Positions 18,183 through 25,749 of a stretch of 64,000 nucleotides of DNA are shown here, in pieces. The notes under the pieces are model-generated. The model made no database searches. It saw only the letters and a program-made list of their open reading frames with translations, and was not told the origin of the DNA. Both the position numbers and the translations under genes were made by a program. How positions within the stretch are numbered: the stretch's first letter is position 1; every line of letters starts with the position of its first letter. The DNA comes from Thalassolituus maritimus (GTDB taxonomy: Bacteria; Pseudomonadota; Gammaproteobacteria; Pseudomonadales; Oceanobacteraceae), in the NCBI GenBank assembly GCA_913019975.1, contig CAJWBH010000009.1:62001-126000 (forward strand). Reading direction: 5' to 3'.

Positions 18183-18701
18183 ATGAAAAACTATTTGTCA
18201 GTTGTCGTCGTTTTGCTGGTGCCTTTGCTGGCTTTCGCGCAGACAGTGAACCCCGATATTGAAAATATCACACCTGATAGTCGTTATACCTTACACGACG
18301 ATGGTACGGTTACGGACAACGAGACTCGTTTGATGTGGTTGCAGTGCTCAGAAGGACAAGTCTGGGAACCTAATGGTGGTGCGGGTAACTGCACCGGCGC
18401 GGCAACAACTTATACTTGGAGTGATGCTCTTACGTTGACCTCAGGTATATCAGTTGCGGGCTATTCAGACTGGCGCCTACCGAATATTAAAGAATTGAGC
18501 TCCCTGGTTGCGGAGGATCGTTTAGATCCGGCGATTAATCTAGCAATTTTTCCGGCGACACCCTCATCAAGTTTCTGGTCGGGATCGCCGGAAGCAGGCC
18601 GCGATGGCTATTCGTGGACTGTGGAGTTTGAATACGGCGCTGATTTCTCTAGGCAACGTAATGCATATTATCATGTTCGATTAGTACGTCACTTACCATA
18701 A
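18183..18701 (+). CDS. Secreted DUF1566 (Lcl C-terminal) domain protein
   Basis: A 172-residue exported protein consisting of a signal peptide (NYLSVVVVLLVPLLAFAQ) and one DUF1566 domain: DNETRLMWLQC, YSDWRLPNIKEL, SSFWSGSPEAGRDGYSWTVEF and the terminal YHVRLVRH. It has no lipobox, so it is periplasmic or secreted. The ATG at 18183 has AGAGGAAA upstream. It is downstream of a larger DUF1566 lipoprotein and may be a partner of it. Function unknown. Confidence 0.82.
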   Translation: MKNYLSVVVVLLVPLLAFAQTVNPDIENITPDSRYTLHDDGTVTDNETRLMWLQCSEGQVWEPNGGAGNCTGAATTYTWSDALTLTSGISVAGYSDWRLPNIKELSSLVAEDRLDPAINLAIFPATPSSSFWSGSPEAGRDGYSWTVEFEYGADFSRQRNAYYHVRLVRHLP

Positions 18702-18744
18702 TTCGGATTTGGGGCAGTAATGTGTTCAGAAGGCAGGTATAGCT

Positions 18745-20013
18745 TCAGTCCGACAACTGCTCTTTCACCAACGCCAGCAACTGCGCTACTGCACCACGAT
18801 TACTCTCTACCACGTCCAGCCCTTTATGACCCATCGCTTCGCGGGCAATGCTGTCCCTCAGCAAGCGAATTACCTCATCCTGCAACGCCGGCAGGCTTTC
18901 GCAAACGGCTATGGCGCCAGCCTCGGTCAGTTCATTAACAATACTGGTGAAGTTTATGTGATCAGCACCAATCAAGGTGGCTTTGCCGAGTGCAGCCGGT
19001 TCAATTGGGTTGTGACCGCCGCCGCCCGGATAAAGGCTTCCGCCCATGACGACGACATCGGCTGCGGCAAGCATATTCAGCATTTCGCCCATGGTATCGG
19101 CAACATAAATCTGAATATCGTCAGAGACGTTGCCATTCGTGCGGCGGTGGACGTGCAGGTGGCGGCTACGGGCAGCATTGGTCACTGGCTCAAAACGTTC
19201 TGGGTGGCGTGGAATCAGTAGTAGCAGGAGGCCTGGAATGGCTTTCTCTAACGCTGGATAGATATCAAGGAGTTGTTCGTCTTCGGTCGGGTGGCTGGAT
19301 GCGAGTGCCAGTACCGGGCGATCTGCTCCCCATTGCCCGCGAAGCGCGACTCCCTGCTTATGGCAGTCCTCCGGAACAGTGACATCAAACTTTACGCTGC
19401 CGGTTACTTTCATACGGCCGGTGGGTAACCCTAATTCAATAAAGCGCTGGCCGTCCGTCGGATTCTGCACTGCGACTACACTCAGGCTGTGTAGCATTGG
19501 GCGGGTCAACGCTGGGAGTTTTGCGTATCCACGAGCAGACTTCTCGGACAGTCGGGCGTTCGCCAGTACCACTGGAAGGTCATGCTTAGCGCATGATGCC
19601 AATAGGTTTGGCCAGAGTTCAGTTTCAATAATGACCAAGGCACCAGGCTGGATGTTCTTGATAAAACGATTGATGAATGACGGCAGGTCATACGGCAGGT
19701 ACATGTGGAACACGCGCTCGCCGAATATGCGTTTTACCTGCTCTGAGCCCGTTGGAGTCGTACTGGTAATGATGACCGGCGTGTTCGGGTTCTGCTCCAT
19801 GAACTGTTTGACAAACTGAGCCGCTGCGAGCGTTTCACCGACGGATACAGCATGCACCCAAAGGCCGCCCGGACGTGGCCTATGGGGCAGAAAACCGAAG
19901 CGTTCAGCGACACGCTGGCGGTAACCCGGGTTCGCGCGTCCACGCCACCACAGTCGGGCGACGATTAAGGGTAAGAAGAGGCTGTAAATCAGGGTGTAGA
20001 TGTGTCGTGCCAC
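18745..20013 (-). CDS. waaA: 3-deoxy-D-manno-octulosonic acid transferase
   Basis: Adds Kdo residues from CMP-Kdo to lipid IVA in the inner membrane. The 422-residue protein has an N-terminal membrane anchor (YTLIYSLFLPLIVARLWWRG), the GLWVHAVSVGETLAA motif with the catalytic Glu of the GT30 family, TSTTPTGSEQV, YLPYDLPSFINRF, ETELWPNLL and the C-terminal GGSLYPGGGGHNPIEPAALG. The start is a GTG at 20013. It is divergent from hldE, grouping Kdo and heptose addition. Confidence 0.95.
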   Translation of the reverse strand: MARHIYTLIYSLFLPLIVARLWWRGRANPGYRQRVAERFGFLPHRPRPGGLWVHAVSVGETLAAAQFVKQFMEQNPNTPVIITSTTPTGSEQVKRIFGERVFHMYLPYDLPSFINRFIKNIQPGALVIIETELWPNLLASCAKHDLPVVLANARLSEKSARGYAKLPALTRPMLHSLSVVAVQNPTDGQRFIELGLPTGRMKVTGSVKFDVTVPEDCHKQGVALRGQWGADRPVLALASSHPTEDEQLLDIYPALEKAIPGLLLLLIPRHPERFEPVTNAARSRHLHVHRRTNGNVSDDIQIYVADTMGEMLNMLAAADVVVMGGSLYPGGGGHNPIEPAALGKATLIGADHINFTSIVNELTEAGAIAVCESLPALQDEVIRLLRDSIAREAMGHKGLDVVESNRGAVAQLLALVKEQLSD

Positions 20014-20071
20014 AGTGCGTCCGGGTACTGAATGTCGGGCCCGGATAGTAGCACAAATCAGAGGTCGCCTA

Positions 20072-20080
20072 TGTTAAACT
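20072..20080 (+). promoter_or_regulatory. Extended -10 promoter of hldE
   Basis: TGTTAAACT (TG-n-TAAACT) about 33 bases before the ATG at 20113. Transcription from here would begin after the upstream in-frame ATGs at 20032 and 20071, which supports 20113 as the start. Confidence 0.45.
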
Positions 20081-20112
20081 GCGCGCTTTCTGATCTACCG
20101 GCGACTCCCCTG

Positions 20113-21543
20113 ATGGATGTAACTATCCCTGATTTTCACAAAGCCCGGGTTCTGGTATTCGGCGACATTATGCTCGACCGCTACTGGGGTGGCCCGACGT
20201 CACGTATTTCTCCCGAGGCACCTGTGCCTGTGGTGAAAATTCAGGACACAGAGAACCGTGCTGGTGGTGCGGGCAACGTTGCGTTGAACATTGCGGTGCT
20301 CGGTGGTCAGGTCGACCTGCTTGGCATTACCGGTCAGGATGACAACGCTGCTTTGCTCGAAGGTCTGTTACAGGATGCCGGCGTTATTTGTGATTTCCAA
20401 AGGCACGACACCCATCCGACCATCACCAAATTGCGGATTATCAGCCGTCAGCAGCAGCTGATTCGTCTCGACTTTGAAGATGCCTTTCATGCGGTGGATA
20501 TCTCCGCATCGAAAGCGTCGTTTGAAGCTCGCTTAAAAAATACGGGTGTAGTCATCTTGTCGGATTACGGCAAAGGCTCGCTGGCAGATCCTCAGCCTCT
20601 GATTAAAGCCGCGAAAGCGCAGAATGTTCCGGTTCTGGTCGACCCGAAAGGTGCGGACTTCGAGAAATATCGGGGCGCGACCCTGATTACACCGAATCTC
20701 AGCGAGTTTGAGGCCGTGGTTGGCCCGGCTCAGTCGGACGAAGCGCTGGTTGCAAAAGCCCGTGCGCTAGTCGAAGAGTTTGATCTCGAAGGCGTGCTGG
20801 TGACCCGCAGTGAAAAGGGCATGACCCTGGTACGTCGCGACGCTGAGCCTTTCCATCTGCCGACCCGCGCCCGCGAGGTGTACGATGTGACCGGTGCCGG
20901 TGATACCGTAATTTCTGTTCTGGCGGCCTCGCTGGCTGCTGGTGCTGGTTTTGAAGAGGCTACTGTGTTGGCAAATACTGCTGCTGGCATTGTGGTCGGC
21001 AAGCTGGGTACCGCAACGGCCTCAACCGAAGAGTTGCGCCGTGAGCTGCGTCAGGACAGCCAGCAGGGTGCTGGCCTGTTTGATGAAGACTCGCTGATGG
21101 TACTGGTCGAGGAGGCCCGTGAACGTGGTGAAACTCTGGTCATGACCAATGGCTGTTTCGACATTATTCATCCCGGTCATGTGCAGTATCTGAAAGAAGC
21201 GAAAGCCTTGGGTGACCGCCTGTTGGTTGCGGTGAACTCTGACGAATCTGTGTCGCGCCTGAAAGGCCCGGCACGTCCAATTAACCCACTCGACCACCGA
21301 ATGGCTGTGTTATCTGGCCTTGAAAGCGTGGACTGGGTGGTGCCTTTTACCGAAGATACCCCGGAGCGCCTGATCTGTCGGGTGCTGCCGGATATTCTGG
21401 TGAAGGGTGGTGACTACCGCATCGAAGAGATTGCTGGTGGTCAGTGTGTACAGCAAAACGGTGGTGACGTGATCATCCTGAGCTTTAAAGACAACTGCTC
21501 AACCACGGCCATTGTTAAACGCATTCAGGAGACAGAAGCATGA
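20113..21543 (+). CDS. hldE: Bifunctional heptose 7-phosphate kinase / heptose 1-phosphate adenylyltransferase
   Basis: Makes ADP-D-glycero-D-manno-heptose for the LPS inner core in two steps. The 476-residue protein has an N-terminal ribokinase-like domain ([30 protein letters not shown], and [10 protein letters not shown] with the catalytic Asp). A C-terminal nucleotidyltransferase domain follows ([32 protein letters not shown]). I chose the ATG at 20113 because the product then starts like E. coli HldE and matches its 477 residues. It overlaps hldD by four bases. The last 112 bases are part of a 1362-bp tandem duplication. Confidence 0.95.
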   Translation: MDVTIPDFHKARVLVFGDIMLDRYWGGPTSRISPEAPVPVVKIQDTENRAGGAGNVALNIAVLGGQVDLLGITGQDDNAALLEGLLQDAGVICDFQRHDTHPTITKLRIISRQQQLIRLDFEDAFHAVDISASKASFEARLKNTGVVILSDYGKGSLADPQPLIKAAKAQNVPVLVDPKGADFEKYRGATLITPNLSEFEAVVGPAQSDEALVAKARALVEEFDLEGVLVTRSEKGMTLVRRDAEPFHLPTRAREVYDVTGAGDTVISVLAASLAAGAGFEEATVLANTAAGIVVGKLGTATASTEELRRELRQDSQQGAGLFDEDSLMVLVEEARERGETLVMTNGCFDIIHPGHVQYLKEAKALGDRLLVAVNSDESVSRLKGPARPINPLDHRMAVLSGLESVDWVVPFTEDTPERLICRVLPDILVKGGDYRIEEIAGGQCVQQNGGDVIILSFKDNCSTTAIVKRIQETEA

Positions 21544-22793
21544 TTATCGTAACAGGCGGCGCTGGCTTTATTGGCAGCAACATCGTTAAAGCCCTGAACG
21601 CGATGGGGCGCACCGACATCATCGTGGTGGACGACCTGAGCGACGGTCGCCAGTTCTATAACATCAGCGATTGCGATATTGCCGACTATCTGGATAAGGA
21701 TGACTTTATCCAGCGCGTACAGATTGATGATGGCCTGCTGGACGATGTTGAAGCTATCTTCCACGAAGGTGCCTGCTCATCCACTACCGAGTGGGATGGC
21801 AAGTTTATGATGGAGAACAACTACGAGTACTCCAAGATTCTGCTGCATGCCTGCCTCGAACAGGGTATTCCGTATCTGTATGCCTCCAGCGCATCGGTTT
21901 ACGGCGGCAGCGACGTATTCAAAGAAGAGCGCGCTCACGAAAAGCCTCTGAACGTGTACGGCTACTCTAAGTGGCAGTTCGACCAATACGTTCGTCAGTT
22001 GCAGGCCACTTATCCGAATAACCGTTTCCCAAGTCAGGTTGTGGGCTTCCGTTATTTCAACGTGTATGGCCCGCGTGAGCAGCACAAAGGCTCTATGTCG
22101 TCAGTAGCTTTTCACTTCAATAACCAGATTAAGGACACCGGCGTTTGTAAGCTGTTTGGCGAGACCGAAGGCTGGGGTGCTGGCGAGCAGCGCCGTGACT
22201 TCGTCTATGTCGGCGATGTTGTGAAAGTGAACCTCTGGTTCTGGCAGCAGAGAGCGGCATCGGGGATTTACAATTTGGGAACAGGTAAATGCCAGAGCTT
22301 TAACGACGTTGCAGATGCCGTCGTTGCGTGGCATGGCGCGAAAGGTACCGATGGCAAGAAAGAGTACATTCCGTTCCCGGATCATCTGAAAGGTGCATAC
22401 CAGAGCTTCACCGAAGCGGATATCTCGAATTTGCGTGCAGCTGGCTACACCGACGAATTTTTCACAGTTGAACAGGGCGTTAACGCGTATCTGGACTGGC
22501 TGAATGGCTGATGTATCTAAAGGCGGCGCGGAGCAGCTCAAAGCTCCGCTCCACCCTAAGCACTGGCCCATCTGGTTGGGCGTAGGATTGCTCGCGCTTC
22601 TGACTCGCTTGCCCTTTTCATGGCAGTTGGGAATCGGCAAAGGTATTGGCTTGCTGCTACACAAGGTCGCCGGGAGTCGTCGCAGAATTGCCGAAGTAAA
22701 TATGGAAATCTGCTTTCCAGAGAAATCCCCGGCTGAGCGTGATGCCCTGGTACGTCAGATCTTTATCGATAATGGCATCGGTTTGATGGAAAC
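21432..22793 (+). repeat. Tandem direct repeat, copy 1 (1362 bp)
   Basis: This unit covers the last 112 bases of hldE, the whole first hldD, and the first 290 bases of the acyltransferase gene. It is followed directly by a copy that appears identical base for base (22794-24155). The flanks diverge at once on both sides (T/C at 21431 versus 22793; T/C at 22794 versus 24156). There is no flanking repeat or insertion sequence. Confidence 0.95.
21540..22511 (+). CDS. hldD: ADP-L-glycero-D-manno-heptose 6-epimerase, copy 1
   Basis: Epimerises ADP-D-glycero-D-manno-heptose to the L,D form used for the LPS core. The 323-residue extended SDR has an N-terminal NADP-binding [17 protein letters not shown], the SSASVYGG segment, the catalytic [10 protein letters not shown] (Tyr and Lys) and [10 protein letters not shown]. 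Start ATG at 21540 overlaps the hldE stop (ATGA). The last eight bases overlap the next reading frame. It is identical in sequence to the second copy at 22902-23873. Confidence 0.95.
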   Translation: MIIVTGGAGFIGSNIVKALNAMGRTDIIVVDDLSDGRQFYNISDCDIADYLDKDDFIQRVQIDDGLLDDVEAIFHEGACSSTTEWDGKFMMENNYEYSKILLHACLEQGIPYLYASSASVYGGSDVFKEERAHEKPLNVYGYSKWQFDQYVRQLQATYPNNRFPSQVVGFRYFNVYGPREQHKGSMSSVAFHFNNQIKDTGVCKLFGETEGWGAGEQRRDFVYVGDVVKVNLWFWQQRAASGIYNLGTGKCQSFNDVADAVVAWHGAKGTDGKKEYIPFPDHLKGAYQSFTEADISNLRAAGYTDEFFTVEQGVNAYLDWLNG

Positions 22794-22905
22794 TGCTGGT
22801 GGTCAGTGTGTACAGCAAAACGGTGGTGACGTGATCATCCTGAGCTTTAAAGACAACTGCTCAACCACGGCCATTGTTAAACGCATTCAGGAGACAGAAG
22901 CATGA
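22504..22905 (+). pseudogene. Chimeric reading frame: acyltransferase N-terminus fused to HldE C-terminus
   Basis: The first 96 codons match the LpxL-type acyltransferase that appears complete at 23866. The sequence then switches at 22793/22794, in frame, to the last 37 codons of HldE ([18 protein letters not shown]...). The product has the membrane segment of the acyltransferase ([16 protein letters not shown]) but lacks the HX4D catalytic motif. It also lacks the HldE nucleotidyltransferase signature. It is therefore not expected to be an enzyme. It still ends in the ATGA overlap with the second hldD and so may keep translation coupled. It is a product of the tandem duplication. Confidence 0.9.
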
Positions 22906-24155
22906 TTATCGTAACAGGCGGCGCTGGCTTTATTGGCAGCAACATCGTTAAAGCCCTGAACGCGATGGGGCGCACCGACATCATCGTGGTGGACGACCTG
23001 AGCGACGGTCGCCAGTTCTATAACATCAGCGATTGCGATATTGCCGACTATCTGGATAAGGATGACTTTATCCAGCGCGTACAGATTGATGATGGCCTGC
23101 TGGACGATGTTGAAGCTATCTTCCACGAAGGTGCCTGCTCATCCACTACCGAGTGGGATGGCAAGTTTATGATGGAGAACAACTACGAGTACTCCAAGAT
23201 TCTGCTGCATGCCTGCCTCGAACAGGGTATTCCGTATCTGTATGCCTCCAGCGCATCGGTTTACGGCGGCAGCGACGTATTCAAAGAAGAGCGCGCTCAC
23301 GAAAAGCCTCTGAACGTGTACGGCTACTCTAAGTGGCAGTTCGACCAATACGTTCGTCAGTTGCAGGCCACTTATCCGAATAACCGTTTCCCAAGTCAGG
23401 TTGTGGGCTTCCGTTATTTCAACGTGTATGGCCCGCGTGAGCAGCACAAAGGCTCTATGTCGTCAGTAGCTTTTCACTTCAATAACCAGATTAAGGACAC
23501 CGGCGTTTGTAAGCTGTTTGGCGAGACCGAAGGCTGGGGTGCTGGCGAGCAGCGCCGTGACTTCGTCTATGTCGGCGATGTTGTGAAAGTGAACCTCTGG
23601 TTCTGGCAGCAGAGAGCGGCATCGGGGATTTACAATTTGGGAACAGGTAAATGCCAGAGCTTTAACGACGTTGCAGATGCCGTCGTTGCGTGGCATGGCG
23701 CGAAAGGTACCGATGGCAAGAAAGAGTACATTCCGTTCCCGGATCATCTGAAAGGTGCATACCAGAGCTTCACCGAAGCGGATATCTCGAATTTGCGTGC
23801 AGCTGGCTACACCGACGAATTTTTCACAGTTGAACAGGGCGTTAACGCGTATCTGGACTGGCTGAATGGCTGATGTATCTAAAGGCGGCGCGGAGCAGCT
23901 CAAAGCTCCGCTCCACCCTAAGCACTGGCCCATCTGGTTGGGCGTAGGATTGCTCGCGCTTCTGACTCGCTTGCCCTTTTCATGGCAGTTGGGAATCGGC
24001 AAAGGTATTGGCTTGCTGCTACACAAGGTCGCCGGGAGTCGTCGCAGAATTGCCGAAGTAAATATGGAAATCTGCTTTCCAGAGAAATCCCCGGCTGAGC
24101 GTGATGCCCTGGTACGTCAGATCTTTATCGATAATGGCATCGGTTTGATGGAAAC
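22794..24155 (+). repeat. Tandem direct repeat, copy 2 (1362 bp)
   Basis: Second copy of the unit beginning at 21432. It supplies the last 37 codons of the chimera, the second hldD, and the start of the intact acyltransferase gene. After 24155 the acyltransferase continues uniquely. Confidence 0.95.
22902..23873 (+). CDS. hldD: ADP-L-glycero-D-manno-heptose 6-epimerase, copy 2
   Basis: Second, identical copy of the 323-residue epimerase described at 21540: same GGAGFIGSN nucleotide-binding motif and YGYSKWQ catalytic segment. Its start overlaps the stop of the chimeric frame exactly as the first copy overlaps hldE, and its end overlaps the intact acyltransferase gene. Because no base differs between copies, the duplication is very recent, kept by gene conversion, or an assembly artefact. 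Confidence 0.93.
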   Translation: MIIVTGGAGFIGSNIVKALNAMGRTDIIVVDDLSDGRQFYNISDCDIADYLDKDDFIQRVQIDDGLLDDVEAIFHEGACSSTTEWDGKFMMENNYEYSKILLHACLEQGIPYLYASSASVYGGSDVFKEERAHEKPLNVYGYSKWQFDQYVRQLQATYPNNRFPSQVVGFRYFNVYGPREQHKGSMSSVAFHFNNQIKDTGVCKLFGETEGWGAGEQRRDFVYVGDVVKVNLWFWQQRAASGIYNLGTGKCQSFNDVADAVVAWHGAKGTDGKKEYIPFPDHLKGAYQSFTEADISNLRAAGYTDEFFTVEQGVNAYLDWLNG

Positions 24156-24813
24156 CTTTATGGGCTGGTTCCGTGATCCTCAGTGGTTGGCCGCCCGCAC
24201 GGATTTTGTAGGTTTCGATAAGGTGCGAGAGGCACAGAATAACGGTCAGGGTGTGATGTTGCTCGGTGCTCATTACTCCATGCTGGATCTCGCTGGCAGC
24301 CTGGTCAGTACAGTGCAACGCGTGAGCGTAAGCTATCGCCCGCAGGATAACCCGGTGATGAATTATGTAATGGAGCGGAACCGCGCCCGTTTGTACGATG
24401 AATGCCTGACGCGTAAAGACATCCGTGGATTCATCCGTACGTTACGTCAGGGCAACGTGCTCTGGTACGCCCAGGATCAGGATTTCGGCCGTAAGAACAG
24501 CATCTTCGTAAACTTCTTTGGCCACCCGGCGGCGACGATTACAGCGACTTCCCGTATCGCGAAAGCGGGTAAGGCGCTGGTGATGCCGATCACTTACTTC
24601 CGTAAAGATGATAACTCGGGCTATACCGTCACGGTGCATGATCCTTTACCGATTCCGAGCGGCGATGACGCAGCCGACGCCCAAATGGCGAATGACTTTA
24701 TCGAAGCACAGTTACGGGAGCACCCCTCTCAGTATCTGTGGCTACACAAGCGCTTTAAGACAACGGTTGACCCTGACATGAAAAAGGGCAGCATTTACCG
24801 CAAGAAAAAATAA
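23866..24813 (+). CDS. lpxL: Lipid A biosynthesis (lauroyl-type) acyltransferase
   Basis: Transfers a secondary acyl chain to Kdo2-lipid IVA at the inner membrane. The 315-residue protein has an N-terminal membrane helix ([15 protein letters not shown]) and the catalytic HX4D motif HYSMLD (His136, Asp141). These are followed by [22 protein letters not shown] and the QDQDFG segment, all typical of the LpxL/LpxM family. LpxL is the likelier member; LpxM cannot be excluded. It overlaps the second hldD by eight bases and closes an hldE-hldD-lpxL operon. A truncated duplicate of its 5' end lies at 22504. Confidence 0.9.
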   Translation: MADVSKGGAEQLKAPLHPKHWPIWLGVGLLALLTRLPFSWQLGIGKGIGLLLHKVAGSRRRIAEVNMEICFPEKSPAERDALVRQIFIDNGIGLMETFMGWFRDPQWLAARTDFVGFDKVREAQNNGQGVMLLGAHYSMLDLAGSLVSTVQRVSVSYRPQDNPVMNYVMERNRARLYDECLTRKDIRGFIRTLRQGNVLWYAQDQDFGRKNSIFVNFFGHPAATITATSRIAKAGKALVMPITYFRKDDNSGYTVTVHDPLPIPSGDDAADAQMANDFIEAQLREHPSQYLWLHKRFKTTVDPDMKKGSIYRKKK

Positions 24814-24838
24814 CAACAACTTACGGGGTTTTATCATC

Positions 24839-25660
24839 ATGCAAAAAGTACTGATCACAGGTGCAGCCAGCGGTCTTGGCCGCGAACTGGCCTTACGCTT
24901 CGCTAAAGAAGGTGCCGATATCTGTATCGCAGATATTAACAGCGAGGGCTCGGCTGAAACTCTGGAGCTGGTAGAAAAAGCAGGTGGTAAAGGCTGGACG
25001 GCCTATCTGGATGTCACCTCTGAAGATCAGTGGAATGCACTGCGTGCTGATGTTGAAGAGCGGTGGGGTGGCCTTGATGTCCTGATTAATAATGCTGGTG
25101 TTGCCACTGGCGACCGTATTGACGCGGGCGAGTGGGCCTGGTGGGAATGGATCATCGATATCAATCTGAAAGGCGTCGCTCTGGGCTGCCGGACCTTTAC
25201 CCCTGTAATGAAGAAGCAGAACAGCGGCTACATTATGAATACTGCTTCGCTTGCCGGTCTGATGATTCTGCCGTCAATGGCCTCCTACAATGTTGCTAAG
25301 GCGGGTGTGATCGCACTCTCTGAGACCATGTACTACGAGCTGCACGCTTATAACATCAAAGTCACGGCGCTGTGCCCGGGCTTCTTCCGTACCAATCTGA
25401 ATAAGACGATGAAAACGTCTGACCCTTCGATGTTGAAGTTCGTCGACAAGGTGTTCGAGAAGTCAGAGCTGGATGCCAGTGAAGTGGCTGATCGCGCCTA
25501 TAAGTCGCTGATGAAGGGCGAGATGATCTGCAATCCGCACCCGATTGGCCGCAAAGCGGTATTTATTAAGCGTTGGCTGGGTGGTCTGTTCCGCTGGAAA
25601 GTGAAGCAGGCATCATTCGATTTGCGGCGTCGTGAAGAGTCACTGCAAAAGCAAAGCTGA
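24839..25660 (+). CDS. Short-chain dehydrogenase/reductase
   Basis: A 273-residue classical SDR. Seen: the nucleotide-binding TGAASGLG (residues 7-14), NNAG, and the catalytic Ser, Tyr150 and Lys154 (ASYNVAKAG), with PG after it (CPGFF). The Asp in IADINS after the second beta strand suggests NAD(H) preference. The C-terminus has an unusual basic extension. Substrate is unknown. It is 26 bases after the acyltransferase and is followed by a terminator, so it is likely the last gene of the LPS operon. Confidence 0.85.
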   Translation: MQKVLITGAASGLGRELALRFAKEGADICIADINSEGSAETLELVEKAGGKGWTAYLDVTSEDQWNALRADVEERWGGLDVLINNAGVATGDRIDAGEWAWWEWIIDINLKGVALGCRTFTPVMKKQNSGYIMNTASLAGLMILPSMASYNVAKAGVIALSETMYYELHAYNIKVTALCPGFFRTNLNKTMKTSDPSMLKFVDKVFEKSELDASEVADRAYKSLMKGEMICNPHPIGRKAVFIKRWLGGLFRWKVKQASFDLRRREESLQKQS

Positions 25661-25698
25661 TTTTGTTCAGTTGGCTTAATCGTCGAAACACACGCATT

Positions 25699-25727
25699 AA
25701 AAAGGGCCGCATGAGCGGCCCTTTTTA
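25699..25727 (+). terminator. Intrinsic terminator, probably bidirectional
   Basis: AAAAAGGGCCGC-ATGA-GCGGCCCTTTTT: a perfect stem flanked by A and T runs. It serves the SDR gene and can also serve the convergent subtilase gene. Confidence 0.92.
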
Positions 25728-25749
25728 ATTGAACGGAAGTGAGAGTATT

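Noticed and set aside
22101..22664. Minus-strand 187-codon frame present twice (also at 23463-24026)
   Set aside because: It is the shadow of hldD/acyltransferase; it appears twice only because the DNA is duplicated.
21432..24155. Composite transposon or IS-mediated duplication
   Set aside because: No transposase, terminal inverted repeats or target-site duplication flanks the unit; its ends fall inside coding sequence at arbitrary points.
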